Positions 37,919 to 49,200 of a stretch of DNA of 64,000 nucleotides are shown here, piece after piece. Positions within the stretch are counted from its first letter, which is position 1; each line of letters opens with the position of its first letter. Origin of the DNA: Rhopalosiphum padi (Eukaryota; Arthropoda; Insecta; Hemiptera; Aphididae); the NCBI RefSeq assembly GCF_020882245.1, contig NC_083599.1, positions 52,168,748 through 52,232,747 on the forward strand, read 5' to 3'. The notes beneath the pieces are model-generated. The model ran no database searches. It had not been told where the DNA came from and was given only the letters and a program-made list of their open reading frames with translations. Position numbers and translations under genes: made by a program.

Positions 37919-39388
37919 TTGAGGGGGTCACATAAATCGATGTTTACGGTCTTGTCGGCGACCGTGTTTGAGTATGCGAGTATAATATCGTCGTTTCTTC
38001 TAATAAGTATACTTTGTTTTTTTTCTTAATTTGCCAAGACCCCATACTAATTTTTTTTTTATCGTGTTCTCTGCCTTTCGGTTTTGACCGACACGCCGCC
38101 GATTTCTTCTCATCGTTTCGTCCCTACCTTTCGCTCATTTTCTTTCTCACACAACATATATACGCTTTGTACGTATACGGCCTAGCTGAATTTATAATGA
38201 CTAAACCTATACATGTGATATACATGTGATGTCCTTAGCCCTTGATTATAGAAATAGTAAATTAAATACGACAGATAAACGGTTATACATTTACGGCATA
38301 ATATCGTGCTCTATACGCGGAAATTATGTTTAATTGTTTATTATCGATTTTTTAGATTATATACGATATTATTATAGATTTCCAGTATTTATATATGTGT
38401 AAGATATGACAGGACATAATACATACTTGTATAATTTACACGTGTATTAATTTTTAATATTTATTACGTAAATATACGAGTGAGACGAGAATTTAGGTCT
38501 TTTCCGTTTATAGAGAAAAGATAAAAATATACATACTTTGTACATTTGATGATATGATAATAATTAAATCAAATATAATGGTTTTGTTTACCTAATAAAT
38601 AAAATATATGGTAGGTTTTCAAATAAAATATTAATCATTATTCAAACACGACAGTGGTGGAATGTAAATAGATAATAATATAATATGTTATTATAAATTG
38701 AAATATATTATACATGTCTTACCGTCTCTATCCCCATTTATAACTTTTTTTCTAATTCATATTTTTTAAATATTAGCATAGTCACGGTTGCTATATAGTA
38801 TATTAGGTATAGTCGTAAAATACGATTTATATATTTTTTCAATTTACCTAAACTTAAAATTAATAAACGAATACATTAAAAATATTATTACACAAGCGAA
38901 TGCAGCTAATTTATAGAGCTATAATTTATGTAAATCAAAATTATGTTTTTAAAAGCTGAATTTTAAATTTCTTCGCGTTCTCAAATCATAATTATATACT
39001 TCTGAAATACAGTGGATATTTAACAGCTTTTGTAATCTGACTGAACAAATTTTAATTTTCGTCACAAAAAACAAATATATATATATTACGCATTACTTAT
39101 AAATTTCAAGTTACTGAATTATGATTATATGTCATAGTTATCAATAATTATTAATTAGCAATTAAAATTAAAGCTATGAATAGAGTATTGTTTTTTCCTA
39201 AAAAATATTTTCACCTTGTTGTGCACGTGTACAATGTATACGAATAGGTCGTATATTATATTATAGCTTGGTATAATACCTGTATGGTATAATTGTTTTT
39301 TCTTTGTTATTTGTTTCTGATTTTAACTAACACACTGCACTGCACTTACTTGTAACTAATTTTCGTCGATTTGTCTTTGCCCACACAG

Positions 39389-39505
39389 GTTCACATACTG
39401 TCGCATTTCATAATGAATGGAGTGTGCGTCCGGTGGAAAGGACGCATCGACTTGGACAAATTGGACGGCATCGGTTGTCTGGAGTTTGACGAAGAACGAG
39501 CAATG
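39389..39505 (+). CDS. Bgb: Core-binding factor beta (Bgb), exon 4
   Basis: The 117-nt exon encodes residues 131-169: VHILSHF, then IMNGVCVRWKGRIDLDKL and GCLEFDEERAM. It aligns without gaps to human VYLKAPMILNGVCVIWKGWIDLQRLDGMGCLEFDEERAQ. Asn140 corresponds to human Asn104, a key RUNX-interface residue. Acceptor CCCACACAG, donor GTGAGT, phase 0. Longer open frames running past both splice sites here are artefacts. Confidence 0.97.
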
Positions 39506-40025
39506 GTGAGTGCATATTATTACTGCTATACGCGCGCCGAGAATATCGTGCCCCCCGGAAACAATATGTATCCGACGCGTGTTCAATTTTCCACTATAAG
39601 CGTTTTGGGTTTGACGTTTTAAAACAATTTAAATTCACATAGGTTTGATGTATTTAATAAGCAACACATTTTTCTTCATCCATAATCGTGTTCACGAGTT
39701 TTTATGTACTTGTATACCTTATATATATTAATATATTATATATTTATATTCTAAGAGATACTTATTACGTCTAAATGCATATAATAGCCATCGGCGTCGG
39801 TTAGGCCCACTTAGTCAATTGCCGACATTCGATCAATTTTTTTAAAGCGATTTTTTAAGCTATAATTTATAGAAAAGTTATGTACATTCCTACTAACGAA
39901 CCGTTATAATATATTTCGATGTATATAAATATATTATATTATTATTATTATGGTATAATGGTGTCCCAAAAACTGTTTGTGGGTAACAATTTTATCTAAA
40001 CGGGGTTTTTTTTACGTTACGATAG
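39506..40025 (+). other. Bgb: Bgb intron 4 (520 bp)
   Basis: Phase-0 intron from GTGAGT (39506) to the acceptor ACGATAG (ending 40025), preceded by an eight-T run. No other feature is seen. A competing CAG at 40036 would put the terminal exon out of frame and is not favoured. Confidence 0.85.
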
Positions 40026-40169
40026 ATCGAGAACAGGATGTTGCAAGAGCAAATCGAGAGATACAACGATCGTATCAGAGAATATCAGGACAAACCTCGT
40101 GCCTACAGACACCAAGAGCGCGGTGTTACCGATTCGGATTTAGACGTGAAAAGAAGATTGAACTATTAA
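40026..40169 (+). CDS. Bgb: Core-binding factor beta (Bgb), terminal exon with stop
   Basis: Encodes residues 170-216: IENRMLQEQIERYNDR, IREYQDKPRAYRHQERG and a tail ending DVKRRLNY before TAA (40167-40169). This is the charged C-terminal helix that follows FDEERA in all CBF-beta proteins (human QEDALAQQAFEEARRR). The acceptor at 40025 was chosen because it restores this frame. The longer 66-codon frame overlapping this exon (39977-40177) is the wrong reading frame. Confidence 0.9.
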   Translation: MENRMLQEQIERYNDRIREYQDKPRAYRHQERGVTDSDLDVKRRLNY

Positions 40170-41908
40170 ATCATTAGATACCTACATACAGATACGACAT
40201 ACGTGCATATACGTATACACAATATACATCAACATAATATTGTAGTGTATTTGTATTTATATGTATTTATGTGCGTGTGTGTGAAAAAATACTCATGTTT
40301 TTATTATTTTTTTTATAATTGGTTTTTATTTTTGTTACTTATTTATAGAATTATTATATTATGATTATTATTATTATTTTTTTTTTTATATATATTATAT
40401 TTATACTGACTCGCAGTGGCGGATTCAAGGGGTTAGGTTCTACCCCCCTCCCCCATGACAGTTATATTATATTAATTGTAAAGCATAACATAAAATCCTA
40501 AATATTGTGTTTGTGCTTACACAATTATATGACATGATATATATAAAAATATGAAAAATTTTAAGCAACCCCCCAAAAAAAATCCTAGATCCGCCATTGC
40601 AGTGATTTACGTATAATGCATTTATTATATATTATTATGAATTGCGTTTGCACGTCAAACAATCAATAGTTTAAAATATCATCATACCATTATATATACC
40701 TATATTTTATATTATCTAAATTTAAATAAGTTTTTGAGGAACGTGCAAAAATCGATATTTAATCTTTCGAACAAACTTTCAAACTGTATTCGATTGTAAA
40801 ACCGTTCGTATACTTTTGGAAATCGTTGTAACTTTATTGCTAGGTTGCATAAACAACAGTGATAATTACTAAGTATTCAATGAATCAATATATAATGATT
40901 AATGAGCTAATGGCCTCTTAAACATGATTTAGTGACCGGAAATTGGTCCATTAAATTTTAGAAAACCGTTAAGTTTATCAATTTTTTATGCAACTTGGTA
41001 TATACATATTATATACTTTTGATAATATAGTAGATATGCTTTTTTAACATAGAAGATTTAGTGGCGCATTTCCAGTGACTTTTAGCTATTCTTTCTAAAA
41101 TGAAACTATTATTTGTTCTTACGTTTTCAATAACAGTTTAAAATTATTTAATACGAATAAAGGGTGCATTTTTAATTTAAATTTGGTAATATATAGTCGA
41201 AAAATCGTAGGAAAAAAAAACATACATTGCAATAATAATAACTATGTCACACAAAGAAAAACACACCTCATTGTAAAATCAATACATTCATTTATTGGAG
41301 CCGCTTAGAATCTAAAATAATAAGTTAGATCATGATTTCAATACAGGTATAATAATTTTGCATGTACCGTATCTCCGCACGGTCGAAAAAACGAACGCGT
41401 AGCTCCGCATTCTAAAAATATTTTAAACACCAAACGTCCGCGTGGCACACAACTAATATAATTAATAATGTTAAAACATATATATTTATTTTCTAATTAT
41501 AGTAGTTGCTTAAAATATTATTCTTTAAAATTATTAAATTATTACATATCTACCTATTCATTTAATTAAGTTTTATTTAAATATGGCAAATAAGATAATT
41601 GTTGTAAACAGTCAACGAAAAAATGTGCTGATAGTAAAAAGAAATTATAAATATTTCAAGTATACAGACTTAAAATCCGGATAAATCGGACTGAAATGCA
41701 AACAAAAAACATGTTAATCAAAATTATACACAATTGCCGTTGATAATATTTTTTCGCAGGAATCGGGTACACATTCACATGGGTGCGATACTTCGGAAAG
41801 GGGAAGTGATTGGTTAGTAAGTGAATGGGCGCACATTTTGATACTTCAGACAGTGGACTGATGGATATGTCAGATGGAAGTCCTGTAAAAAACAGTGTAC
41901 GTCTATAC
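40170..41908. other. Bgb 3' UTR and AT-rich flank
   Basis: No further coding exon is recognised. The first canonical AATAAA after the Bgb stop is at 41156-41161, almost 1 kb downstream. If it is the real signal, the 3' UTR would contain the MITE at 40414-40599. A GTGTGTGTG tract at about 40270 could instead be a downstream element for a non-canonical signal closer to the stop. Confidence 0.4.
40414..40599. mobile_element. 186-bp hAT-like MITE just downstream of Bgb
   Basis: Left end CAGTGGCGGATTCAAGG and right end TAGATCCGCCATTG form imperfect terminal inverted repeats of the common CAGTGGCGGAT type. C-rich blocks (CCCCCCTCCCCC and CCCCCC) sit just inside the ends. No clear 8-bp target duplication remains, so this copy is old. 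It begins about 245 bp after the Bgb stop. Confidence 0.55.
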
Positions 41909-42106
41909 CAGGGGCACCAAACGGTCGGTCTCGCGGACAATTTCAAACTCGATCATGTTAGAATTTGTTATTAGTAATTATAGTTTATAATACTTGTTGT
42001 ATATAATTATAGTTATTCAATAATAAAAAATTGTCTATGGAAGTCGATCCTCAAAGGTGAAATATATTTTTAGTAGATCGTGACCAAAAAAAGTATGGCA
42101 CCCCTG
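41909..42106. mobile_element. 198-bp hAT MITE with perfect 8-bp target duplication
   Basis: Ends are CAGGGGCACCAAAC and GGCACCCCTG, a classic hAT terminal inverted repeat. The 8-bp duplication GTCTATAC is perfect at 41901-41908 and 42107-42114. There is no coding capacity, so movement would need a transposase in trans. The left part overlaps a 96-codon minus-strand open frame (41656-41946) that is not credible as a gene. Confidence 0.88.
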
Positions 42107-42675
42107 GTCTATACAGTAAACATAACTACTCTGTATAGATTCAAATCAAAAAATTGATAGTAAAGTTTTACGGGAAAGTTGCAAACGAAAAGCTACAAGT
42201 ACTATATCTATAGTAGCTAATAAAATTAACTAAACTTCTATAATTAATTAAACTCCCCTCCCTACCCTACATCATTATAAGATGCCATTAAACAATTAAA
42301 ATAATTGTAAAATGAAGATTCATTAATGTTAAACGTTTTAAATGGTGTATTTGACATTTGTATCTGTATTTAAATATTAAAATAACCATGATTTTAAATC
42401 TGTTATAGAAAATTTCGCAATGTCGCACCCAATTTCACGCGCAATCGTACGCCGTTGAATAGTCAAATTCGTGTTCTTTGTTATTCCGGCACTACGTGCA
42501 ATCGTACTCTACCGAGCATAGACATTCGCATGAACATATCGACACATTCGATAACAATATTATTGTTCGACATAAATAACGATTAGAACGATTAGTAATA
42601 GAAAAAAACGAATGGGACTTGATTATATTACTGATCGTCTCTCAAAGTTAATAAAACTTAAAATAGCAACTAATG

Positions 42676-42972
42676 CAGTGGAGGATTAACCACTATAGTG
42701 CATATAGGCATATAGGCTCATGAGGCTCAAGCCTACTGCGGCAACTTGTAGGGGGGTAACAAATTTGATATGTTATTTTATTTTTATTCCCAAAAAATGA
42801 ACTAAAAAAAAAATTGAACCATTACTATTTTTCACTCCCGGGGCGGCTATCACTCATCACTCTTCGACGTTAGCCCATTTAAACTACAATCCTTGGATAG
42901 TATTAAAAAAAAAAAAAGAGGCTGTAAACACTGAGCGTGTCTCAGGGCGCCGTGAAAATTAATCCGCCACTG
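42676..42972. mobile_element. 297-bp hAT MITE with perfect 8-bp target duplication
   Basis: Ends are CAGTGGAGGATTAAC and TTAATCCGCCACTG. The 8-bp duplication AACTAATG is perfect at 42668-42675 and 42973-42980. Internal sequence is non-coding, with a GTAGGGGGGTAAC block and an A-run. The intact duplication implies a fairly young insertion compared with the copy at 40414. Confidence 0.9.
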
Positions 42973-43474
42973 AACTAATGTAGTGACATGAATTTCATTA
43001 GATATAAATATTAAATCAGGTTGTTTAGGCCGTGTCCGGTATTTCCTATATCTAATATATGTATATATATATATTATATTGTGTGCGGAGTTACGGTGTT
43101 CAAAAACATATGTGTAAAGTTAAGGTATTAAAAAAAAACTTTGCATGCGGAGTTTAAGTGATATATTATTATAAAATGTCCACGATAAGTGCGCAGTTAC
43201 GGTGCACCGGAATTTATAACATAATGTTTAGTTATTATTATTTCAAAAATATGAAAGTTGCACAATTACTATATTATATGTGTCCCAAGAAGTAATTATT
43301 ATTAAAAAAAATTCATTAACTTCTTTTTAATTGAGTTAAGTTTATATTTTTCTTCGCATATTCATTTTTAACCTTTAAACTCAAGTTAATTGTTGTCAAT
43401 GACTTACCCATCTTTGGAAAAAATAATATCGGCTTCTAGGGGTACGGACCAACCGTTAATAAACCACTGGACTG

Positions 43475-43677
43475 CAGTGGAGTATTTACGGGGGGGGGAG
43501 ATTATGGAAATATATCTCCCTCCTTGACCCATCTTTTTTAGCTATTTTTATATGGTTATAGTTGTGTTTTTTATTTCTATTTATCACTCTATCAGTAGTT
43601 AATACAATTTTGAGCCGTTTGGCATCGACAATTTTAAGTATATCTCCTCCTTTAAAGAAATCCTAAATACGCCACTG
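43475..43677. mobile_element. 203-bp hAT MITE with decayed target duplication
   Basis: Ends are CAGTGGAGTATTTACGG and TCCTAAATACGCCACTG. Flanking 8-mers CTGGACTG (43467-43474) and TTGAATTG (43678-43685) agree at 5 of 8 positions. The three differences are all transitions, consistent with an aged 8-bp duplication. A nine-base G run follows the left end. Confidence 0.75.
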
Positions 43678-45617
43678 TTGAATTGTAATCTCAACTGTAA
43701 AACATATAATTAATATAATGCATTATAATTTATAACGATATATTGTACGGTTATAAAATTTGTCAACCGATTTACAAATTTAAATATTATAAATAATTGT
43801 ATTCTGATCATATTTTATAGTATATTATATGTACCCATCATAATATATACAGATATTTAATAATTATGTTGTTTGGTTATTTTTGTATTTTCCATGTAGG
43901 TCATCGATCCTCTCCGACAGTTCTCTTCACAGTCTCTCATCCATAACCGTTTCATGCTGGTTTATCCTTTTCCTCTCAGCAGAAGAATACAATATTATCA
44001 CTTACATCGTATGTGCACGATAATGTCAATAATACTCGCAAGAAATCGAAAACGTGGTCGAGACTCGTGCGCGGAATTTCTATGCAATATTACGTATGAT
44101 GTCATAGAACGATATAAAGAAATAATGGCACTCGATCAACCGAAGACGCCGTGGGCCTGACATCATTCGCAAAGCGTACCTATATGTGTACATTAGCCGC
44201 GGTGCAGAAAATATGTTTTATCGTGTCGTCGAGTACGTATATCAAACACGCATATCTAATCCGTGTATACCTATTATACCGACCAGTATACGTATACGGT
44301 TATTACTTATTTGTCATCGAAACGCGACCGTTTATTTTTTTCCGTCAGCCCGCCCGTCATTCAAGTGTTCTCCTCCCCCCCCGGATCGTATACAGTTTTC
44401 ACGGTCGATTTCCCCCGATCGAGTGACACGCGGCCGATAGATCGACACCTCGGCGCCGGCCGGACACCTTTTGACGGGGGGCAAAAAAAAAAACGAAACA
44501 ATACCGACAACAATGATAAGACGAAAAAAGCGGTCGCCGCGTACTTACACGGTATGTGACGAAAAAAAAGATAAATTCAAAAAAACCTCCGAGTCCGACG
44601 TACAATGAGACGGCGGCGTGCACGCGTCGCCAATTCGTCACTTTTTGACACGAGCACTTCCCCGTCCGCCGATGTCACATTGCTGCGACCGGTGAATTAT
44701 AATAATAACAGTCGCGCGGCATATCCACGAGGATAATATGTATAGGTACCCACGTTCAGCCATCGTAACGGATACAGCGATGGGTATATGTCGCTTGACA
44801 GACGGGTCAATCATCGCGTCGAAACGTCATCGATCTGTTAAATGTTATAATATATATATTATATTATAATAATGCAATACAATATTGGCGCGCAAAAGTA
44901 AAAATATGACGCGCCGAATAAAAATCGGCGGTCACCCGTAGTAATATAATGTTCGATTTCCCCGTGCGCATATTATCATCGTCGATTCCCCGTTGCAGGA
45001 AATACGGTTTTGTAGACGGTTTGGCTTCGATTTGACGGATGATTGATCGGACTATATAAAAACCGCGTATAAACGTTATATTTATATTTATATGGGTATA
45101 AATTATATTATTGCTATATTGCATAACGGTGTTTTTGATTTCCGCGTCCTCGGTGCATATGCTTTATATATATATATATATTTTTTAAATTTATCAATTC
45201 TTGTGCTGGACTGCAGTGTGCGTGTACAGTGGGTCAAAAGCGATAATTTTGTCAATATAGTATAGCTTTTGAACGCTGCAGTTTAAAAAAAAAATGTAAT
45301 AGTTTCCGATTGCCGAGATGAACTGCAAGACGAGTTGTTTAACCTCTAATCGTCGCATCGTTATTAAGACACATCATAGTTATACAGAACAACCATAACT
45401 TGGAAAAACATTATATTTTTTTTTATTCTGATACTGGAATTAATTATTCATTTTAATTTGTATTTTTGTAATTAACATGTAAAACACAATAATGCGATCG
45501 CAATATATACGTACGGACGGGGATCGAACAGAGAACTGATGAGTTTATATAAAACATATGTAATATACTGTAGAGTAGGTAGTGTAGACTATAGTCAGAT
45601 AAGCTAATACTTGATCT
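43678..45617. other. Non-coding DNA with a CpG-rich island
   Basis: No recognisable coding exon was found. From about 44330 to 44840 base composition rises sharply in C, G and CG dinucleotides (GCGGCCGATAG, CGGCGCCGGCCGG, then CGGCGGCGTGCACGCGTCG). This resembles the Bgb promoter block and may be an unannotated promoter or enhancer. Several overlapping open frames of 68-98 codons here fit no family and appear to result from the local lack of stops. Confidence 0.35.
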
Positions 45618-46264
45618 AGGACAAATGGACGTATAGCCGTTTGGACATAGGGACAATTAGACGTCAAAAAGAAAATTAATATAAATCAGTAAATACAATT
45701 AATAAGCCATTTATGTTTATTAACATAAGTCAAAAATTAATATAAAATATTTAAATATACACATTTTTCATTATATAAAATATTAAAATTAAAAAAATAT
45801 CTAAAACAAATGTTTTATTATAATAGGTACGCCGACAATTAAAATATAATATTAAAAAAAGTTATTTCTATTACATAAATATATTTATTTTAGTAGCTAC
45901 TTAAAAATGTATATAAAATATATAAAACAAATTATTTATTGTTTAAAATATCTAAAAAATGTATGAATGTCAAATATAGTTATTTATATTAATTATTTTA
46001 CTTATCTTATGTAATTTATTAAAAAATGATTAATATTTCATTTTAATGCAGAGAAATATTTTGAACGAATCCGTGTAAAAATAATATTTTAATTTACTAA
46101 AATTAAAATAAAATACACTAGTCTTACCATTAAATAATTTTTAGGTTAGATTGATATATATTATATTTTGATGATAACCTATTATAATATTATTTATTTT
46201 CTTTATATATTTTTTTTACTTCCAATTTATTATTAAATCAAAACGGCTACGTCCATTTGTTCCT
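45618..46264. mobile_element. 647-bp AT-rich element with inverted termini
   Basis: The left end AGGACAAATGGACGTATAGC continues into CGTTT, and the right end AAACGGCTACGTCCATTTGT continues into TCCT. They are reverse complements apart from a 2-base indel and one mismatch over about 24 bases. The interior is very AT-rich and non-coding. No target-site duplication was found, so the exact boundaries and superfamily remain open. Confidence 0.5.
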
Positions 46265-49200
46265 ATTCGGCTAGCATTAGGGGAAGAACCTAAATAATGT
46301 TATAATATGACATTTTTATGTCTAAAATAATTTTTAAAATACAATCGGCAACGTTACAAATTAGTTTTGTGTGGAATTGTGTGAATGATAAGGTACACGC
46401 GGAATCGTGAATCACCGGTAATTAAATAGGCTACTGTGATAGATGTGTCAAGTTTTAATTCAATAACGAATCATTGTATAGGAGAAAAAACGATTCTAAG
46501 CGAAAACGATCTGTAAGGCTATTTACAAAGTATATTTTATGATATACATTATTTAAAGAGCAATATCAAACAATTCTTTAATTTAGTAATATAAAATACT
46601 CGTATTTTTTTTTGGACCTAGCTATTTTGAAAAGTTCTTTTTTTACTTTTAACACCATAAAGCCTAAAATATAAACCCTGTCTAATTTTTTACCAGAAAC
46701 CACTCTCAATTTGAAAAATGAAGGCATTTTCTCCACTCATTAGACGTAAAAATAAAAAACACACATCTTTGTAAAGTGAATAAATATATCAATCCACCTA
46801 CTACCTGGAATCAAAAATATAAACATTACTATAAAAAAGTGAAAAAGTTAGTTAATGAGTTTCGAGGAGGGAAAACTATTTCGTATTGTGAAAATATAAT
46901 CTTCTCCTCTCATCGAATTTTACATACGCCACTGTATATTATTATATATAGCGAACATTTTTCCAAAGGATTTGGTTTTAAAATATTCTATTTTCTACTA
47001 TTTGAAAAAAAATCAAATGAAACATCACTTCTATTTGGTGAGTTGTTCTTTCACTATTAATATATTATATTATATTATATTTATGCACTTAAATGGTATT
47101 CGTTGTCGTTACAATTAAAAGGTAGCAAAACTGAGTCAATAAAAATATTATAGGAATACTATATAATTACGTAACATAAGATTATTTATATTTAATTAAA
47201 ATATTGATTTATATTTATTTCAACATAAACAACAAAACAAGATTAGAGCTATTACTGCAGGTATATTAATTTTGTTTTTTAAAATAAATGCGGATGTTAG
47301 ATAAATATAGTGTCTTGCAATCTATTTACCACATATTATACTTCAGTAGCTATAAAAAATTATAAATGTATCTAGTTATTAGTCTATATGAGTATATTCA
47401 TATCTAAACTTTAGATTGCGATCACCTATATAATATGAATTGTATTATATGTGTCTGCACGATGATACCTGTTCGAAAATATCTGTATTATAATATAACA
47501 CGACAACACGTCATGCAGTAATTGAAAATTCCTGTCACTTTCCGTGTAACCTTTCACATCATAAGAAATCGTTATATATTTCAATTTTTCGATATCATAC
47601 ACGTCATACATAAACGCAATCTTTTGTATTTACATCCTTCCCGCACACAGGTTAGTCAAGCAAATATCAATTAATACTTTTCATGATGACACTAAAAAGA
47701 TAGGATATTTTATTTATTGGTCTTGAAATGAAACTATTAATATAGAAGCATGTACCTTAGAAGATATATAAATTCTATTAATTTATTTTAATATTTTAAA
47801 ACAAACAAATACACAAAAAATACAATGAAATAAAAATTTCCTTTCAAAAGCATAAATATCTTTTAATCTATGAACGACTTTTTTAAAATATTTTCGTATG
47901 AGATATGAATTTTTCGTTTCATATAGGTCATAAGGTATATATAGAAATTGCCGAAGTTATAACGAAAAGTCTTGTCATTGTTTTCCTAATAATATAAAAA
48001 TTATATAAATGGAAAATTTTTCTTCCTTTAATAAGGAATACAATATTTTAACGGAAATACTATTCGATTTAATGTATTTTATCTTCTATATAGGTTAGTT
48101 TTAAATGTCGTTTTAATTCGGTCCAATAAATTTGGTAAAATGAAGATCTGGCGGGTTCTCTTGACCTAGAAAATGACAGTGACGCCTCTAAACTCACTAT
48201 AGTTCAGTGATTAAATTGTTAAAAAAACGTTTTCAAAACAAATAACTTATTGGATATATTTTTAAAATTTTTATAATTATCTGTTGTTGTAGAGCTCAAT
48301 CGGATCCGTGTATAATGTCTAATATGAAAAAGACCTTAAAATTTAATGAGAGAAATGTGATATAAATATAAAATGTATCATTTATACAATTATTTACGAA
48401 AATATGAAATGCAATTTATATCTACACAAAAATAAAAATATAAAAATTCAATAAAATCCGTTCCGTGATCTGTGCGTTATGTTTGGGAGGATGCGTATTA
48501 TTCTGTCACACGTCCCAATGGGGCTGTACGGAGAGTGATAAAATATTTAATAATGTCTCCCGAAGTCCCGACGTAATATATTATATATTTATATATAATG
48601 GCTGTGTTTGCGAGTGCCCCGGAGGAATTCAAAAGTGTCTCGTGGCAGTCGAAAAGAGTGAAAACGAAAAATCGTATTTTTCATCGGACTTGTACAAAAG
48701 AGCCGCGCGCAGTGTACATACGACATAATATTGTATTTGTATACCTGCTGTACCATTTCAACGACGTCAAATGTTTTATTCCGTGTAATATCATTTTTCC
48801 TTTATTTTCTTTTTCGCACTCGACGGAGATACACGTTACAATGATAATAATAATAATAATAATAATAATATTAATAATGAAACCGTGGGGGAATATCATA
48901 AATCATCAATGTTTCGGCGTCGAGTGAAACGTTTTTACTTTCCGCGATGCACAACGACGGCTGGCGTAAATGATTTACGGTTTCTTTTGAAGTCTACCCC
49001 ATTGTGTGTAAACATTTCTTTATTTTTACCAAACAAAGTTTTCAAAAAATGTATTCTGACCATACGCCTGTGTAGTATAAGTCTTCATATACTATACATT
49101 ATATATATATATATATATATATTTATTTATAGCCATTTATGGTGTGTTGTAAACAGTGCCTATATTTTATTTCGCTGGGTCAGATATATTATGATGAGAA

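Larger units (their letters stand above)
17982..39388 (+). other. Bgb: Bgb intron 3 (21.4 kb)
   Basis: This large phase-0 intron fills a third of the window (donor GTAAGT, acceptor CCCACACAG). It is mostly AT-rich. It also holds CpG-bearing, GC-elevated islands near 19.98-20.5, 25.2-25.5, 27.3-27.7, 28.6-28.8, 31.25-31.9, 36.4-36.7 and 37.5-38.1 kb, with ATT and TA microsatellites between them. Separately listed items inside it are an antisense ORF, a YY1/Pho-type site, inverted repeats, a diverged direct repeat pair and a G-quadruplex-forming tract. Numerous 60-137 codon open frames here have no family resemblance and are biased by simple sequence. Confidence 0.88.

Noticed and set aside
39977..40177. 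66-codon + strand frame over the Bgb terminal exon
   Set aside because: It is a shifted frame. The conserved CBF-beta C-terminal helix is in the frame joined from the acceptor at 40025.
44151..44641. Cluster of overlapping 80-98 codon frames on both strands
   Set aside because: Explained by local CpG and GC richness reducing stop codons. No frame is favoured and no family is recognised.
48681..48899. 72-codon minus-strand frame with a poly-Ile hydrophobic stretch
   Set aside because: The Ile run is the ATA microsatellite translated, so the apparent membrane segment is an artefact.
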